A stretch of DNA of 54,483 nt from SIG299 sp964632165 (GTDB lineage: Bacteria > Bacillota > Clostridia > Lachnospirales > Lachnospiraceae): NCBI GenBank assembly GCA_964632165.1, contig CAZWCZ010000009.1, positions 1-54,483 on the forward strand, in the 5' to 3' direction. Position 1 is the first letter of the stretch. Every line of letters begins with the position of its first letter. This document shows, one piece after another, positions 52,530 to 54,483 of the stretch. The position numbers and the translations under genes were made by a program. Below the pieces are notes generated by a model. That model ran no database searches and was not told the origin of the DNA. It saw only the letters and a list, made by a program, of their open reading frames with translations.

Positions 52530-52576
52530 ACCATGGTTTTTTGATTGTTCAGATGGTATGATGTAAAAAAAGAGAG

Positions 52577-52621
52577 GATAACACTGCACTGTTTCATTTT
52601 TTGAGTCAGTGCAGTGTTATC
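52577..52621 (+). terminator. hairpin after the giant gene, probable terminator
   Basis: A perfect 15-base stem (52577-52591 with 52607-52621) with a 15-base T-rich loop. The T-run after it on the plus strand is poor (ATTGTT). On the minus strand it is followed by CTCTCTTTTTTTAC, so it would terminate better leftward. It may act as a partial terminator between the giant gene and the second cpsCD pair. Confidence 0.6.
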
Positions 52622-52643
52622 ATTGTTAGAGATGAGTAAAAAG

Positions 52644-54130
52644 AAGATACAGGAGTAAAGAGATGGAACGACAGGGAGAAATAGAAATTGATTTAAAAGA
52701 ACTGATATTTGCATTATTAAAGAAATGGTGGATCATGGGGATATGTGCCGTACTTTTTGCGGCAGCTGGCTTTTCGTGGGCGAGTTTTTTGATTGAACCG
52801 ACATTTGAATCTACGACTTCGGTTTATGTCATTAGCAGGCAGAATGCAGATACGACAACATACAGCGATATGCAGCTTAGTACGCAGCTGATGAAGGATC
52901 TTTCGGTACTTGCAGCAAGTCGTACAGTAGCAGAGAGAGTTATAGAAAATCTTGATTTGGATATGAGTGTAAAGGAACTGCAGGACTGCATTAGAGTGTC
53001 CAGTGCGACGGATACGCGGATTATGTACATAACAGTGATACATACGGATCCAGTGATGTCACAGAAGATTGCAAATGCGGTACGGGAAGCGGCAGCAACG
53101 CATGCAATCAAGGTTATGGATGTAGAAGCAGTCAATGTAGCGGAAACGGCAAATCTTCCGACGCATAAGTCGGCTCCGAGTATTACAAAGTATACCGTAC
53201 TTGGGGCGCTGATCGGAGGGATCTTGGCAGCAGGAATACTTACGGTGTTGTTTTTTATGGATGATACCGTCAAAACACCGGATGATATTGAAAAATATTT
53301 GAAACTGAGCGTGCTTGCAACAATACCGTATAATAAAGATTTGGGAAAGTCAGGAACACTTTAAAAATTAGAAGATGAATTTTATGTGGACAAGAGCAGA
53401 AAAGAAAGCAGGGAATTTAAAGATGCAGGAAATTGAAATCATGGAATTAGGAAAGCAGGATAACAGCACCAAGGAAGAATATAAAAGTTTAAGGACCAAT
53501 GTCAGCTTTTGCGGAGAAGATATCCGTGTTATTGCATTGACCAGTTGTACGCCGAATGAGGGGAAATCCAGTGTAGCATTTCAATTAGCGTGTTCTATGG
53601 CAGAAGATGGGAAAAAGGTTCTTTTGATTGATGCAGATGTTCGCAAATCTGTCCTGATGGGACGGCATAAGATCAAGGCAAAACAGACCAAAGGACTGAC
53701 ACATTATCTGTCAGGACAGAACAAGCTTGAAGAAGTAATCTGCAGTACAAATGTGGAAGGAATGTATATGATACTGACTGGACCGTCGGCACCAAATCCA
53801 TCAGCATTGTTGGGGAGTGAAAATTTCAAAAAGATGATTAAAGCGGTGAGAGAAGAGTATGATATGGTAATTGTCGATACTCCGCCACTTGGTCTGGTCA
53901 TAGACAGTGCCATTATTGCAAGGGAATGTGATGGTGTTATTCTGGTAATTGCATCAGAGGAGATCAGTTATAAGTTTGCACTGAAGGTAAAAGAACAGCT
54001 GGAAGCTGCGAATGCACGGATTCTAGGTGCTGTTTTAAATAAGGTAAAGATGCGTAAAGTGAAATATGGAAAATACGGGAAATATGGAAAGTATTACGGA
54101 AATTATTATGGGTCGTATTATGGCTATGAG
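52644..54130 (+). repeat. direct repeat, copy 2: cpsC-cpsD pair
   Basis: This is the second copy of the segment at 12756-14250, in the same orientation and about 40 kb away. The ribosome site, both genes and the 58-base gap are preserved. Divergence is mostly at third codon positions. Confidence 0.85.
52663..53364 (+). CDS. cpsC: capsular polysaccharide chain-length determinant / kinase adaptor (copy 2)
   Basis: This 233-residue Wzz-family protein has the same length as copy 1 at 12775, and most residues are the same. Differences cluster in the first membrane segment (VLFAAAGFSWASFLIEP) and at the C-terminus (NKDLGKSGTL). Two membrane segments flank an extracellular domain, and the tail DDTVKTPDDIEKYLKLSVLA is the kinase-activating part. 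GGAGT precedes ATG. No cpsB homologue is adjacent; instead the gene follows the giant surface-protein gene. It probably controls the polymer made by the 27354-54483 cluster. Confidence 0.92.
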   Translation: MERQGEIEIDLKELIFALLKKWWIMGICAVLFAAAGFSWASFLIEPTFESTTSVYVISRQNADTTTYSDMQLSTQLMKDLSVLAASRTVAERVIENLDLDMSVKELQDCIRVSSATDTRIMYITVIHTDPVMSQKIANAVREAAATHAIKVMDVEAVNVAETANLPTHKSAPSITKYTVLGALIGGILAAGILTVLFFMDDTVKTPDDIEKYLKLSVLATIPYNKDLGKSGTL

Positions 54131-54160
54131 GAAAGTGAAAAGACAGAAAAGGATAAATAG
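53423..54160 (+). CDS. cpsD: BY-kinase, capsule tyrosine kinase (copy 2)
   Basis: This 245-residue kinase has Walker A SCTPNEGKSS, Walker A' VLLIDADVRKS and Walker B YDMVIVDTPPLG. I start at ATG 53423 (MQEIEIMELGKQ) by alignment with copy 1. An ATG at 53375 would add 16 residues. The Tyr tail reads YGKYGKYGKYYGNYYGSYYG and then a short charged end, differing in unit number and order from copy 1. It is the partner of the cpsC gene 58 bases upstream. A flippase gene follows 70 bases later. Confidence 0.92.
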   Translation: MQEIEIMELGKQDNSTKEEYKSLRTNVSFCGEDIRVIALTSCTPNEGKSSVAFQLACSMAEDGKKVLLIDADVRKSVLMGRHKIKAKQTKGLTHYLSGQNKLEEVICSTNVEGMYMILTGPSAPNPSALLGSENFKKMIKAVREEYDMVIVDTPPLGLVIDSAIIARECDGVILVIASEEISYKFALKVKEQLEAANARILGAVLNKVKMRKVKYGKYGKYGKYYGNYYGSYYGYEESEKTEKDK

Positions 54161-54230
54161 AAGATTAAATGTTTATGCACTCTCTGTTGATCATGATGAA
54201 TAGTTGTTCTGATGACAGGAGTTTATGCAG

Positions 54231-54483
54231 ATGGATATATCGAATAGAAAAGTAGTAAAAAATGCCACATGGATCATTATATGTAAAATTATTCAAGCTT
54301 TGATATCTCTGATAATAGGGACAGTTTCGGCACGATACCTGGGTCCGTCGAATTATGGGATTATCAGTTACGCTTCATCACTGGTTGCGTTTGTACTTCC
54401 ATTAGCACAACTTGGTCTGCGTAATATTTTGGTGGAGCAGACGCTTCTCTCCTCGAACACCTCAGCCTCAATGTTTGCAAGGT
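54231..54483 (+). CDS. Wzx-like polysaccharide flippase, N-terminal part (cut by window edge)
   Basis: The 84 visible residues begin MDISNRKVVKNATWIIICKI and continue with IQALISLIIGTVSARYLGPS, NYGIISYASSLVAFVLPLAQ and LGLRN. This is the N-terminal hairpin of the polysaccharide transporter (MOP/Wzx) family, with the characteristic ARYLGPxxYG motif. AGGAG lies ten bases upstream. Wzx moves lipid-linked repeat units across the membrane for the Wzy polymerase at 32428. The rest lies outside the window. Confidence 0.85.
   Translation, partial: MDISNRKVVKNATWIIICKIIQALISLIIGTVSARYLGPSNYGIISYASSLVAFVLPLAQLGLRNILVEQTLLSSNTSASMFAR

Noticed and set aside
54440..54483. Unusual residues (LLSSNTSASMFAR) at the end of the flippase fragment, possibly an insertion junction
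   Set aside because: Too little sequence remains before the window edge to tell an insertion from normal variation.

Overview
The window looks like a chromosomal segment of a gut-type Clostridia bacterium, probably Lachnospiraceae. That rests on strong AGGAGG-type ribosome sites, TTGACA-N17-TATAAT promoters, a two-protein CpsC/CpsD tyrosine-kinase system and a very large surface protein with PT-rich linkers and YYY-type wall-binding repeats. Genus cannot be fixed from sequence alone.

Layout. 1-1000 is a scar zone: the start of a leftward gene cut by the window edge, an ABC exporter with its middle deleted, and a zinc-finger protein remnant with an in-frame stop. 1035-6172 holds a TetR regulator divergent from an operon of a heterodimeric ABC exporter, a YgbA_NO-type Cys-rich protein and a DUF454 membrane protein. 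A tRNA-Leu(AAG), a NUDIX hydrolase and a small EamA permease follow on the minus strand. 7582-9298 carries a heavy-metal-associated (HMA) membrane protein and an amidohydrolase. 9310-10757 has a PAP2 phosphatase and an acyltransferase; 10971-11828 is an E2-acyltransferase-like protein. 12026-14287 is a first capsule control module (PHP tyrosine phosphatase, CpsC adaptor, CpsD BY-kinase), followed by a membrane NDP-sugar 4,6-dehydratase and a FAD protein. 17718-20121 is a minus-strand polar amino-acid ABC transporter. 20362-27157 runs CopA, SulP, a coiled-coil protein and a CapA-like lipoprotein, and ends in a 27-bp-stem terminator.

27354-52529 reads as one 25-kb exopolysaccharide transcription unit that looks AT-richer by eye: membrane protein, initiating sugar transferase, three GT4-type and GT2 glycosyltransferases, a Wzy-like polymerase, LicD, and then one 5,644-residue secreted protein. 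That protein combines about 45 Cys-containing repeats, an SGNH esterase set inside the repeat array, a phosphodiester-glycosidase (NAGPA-like) domain, Ig-like domains and C-terminal wall-binding repeats. After it comes a second, diverged copy of cpsC-cpsD and the start of a Wzx flippase at the window edge.

How it may work together (inference): the glycosyltransferases build a lipid-linked repeat unit, Wzx and Wzy export and polymerise it, two CpsCD pairs and one CpsB control chain length, LicD adds a phospho-substituent, and the giant protein could dock on and edit the decorated polymer. Other points of interest are a GTTAG-N6-CTAAC palindrome shared by the exporter and HMA operons, a substrate-binding protein that appears circularly permuted, and a CopZ domain fused to CopA with its own internal ribosome site.
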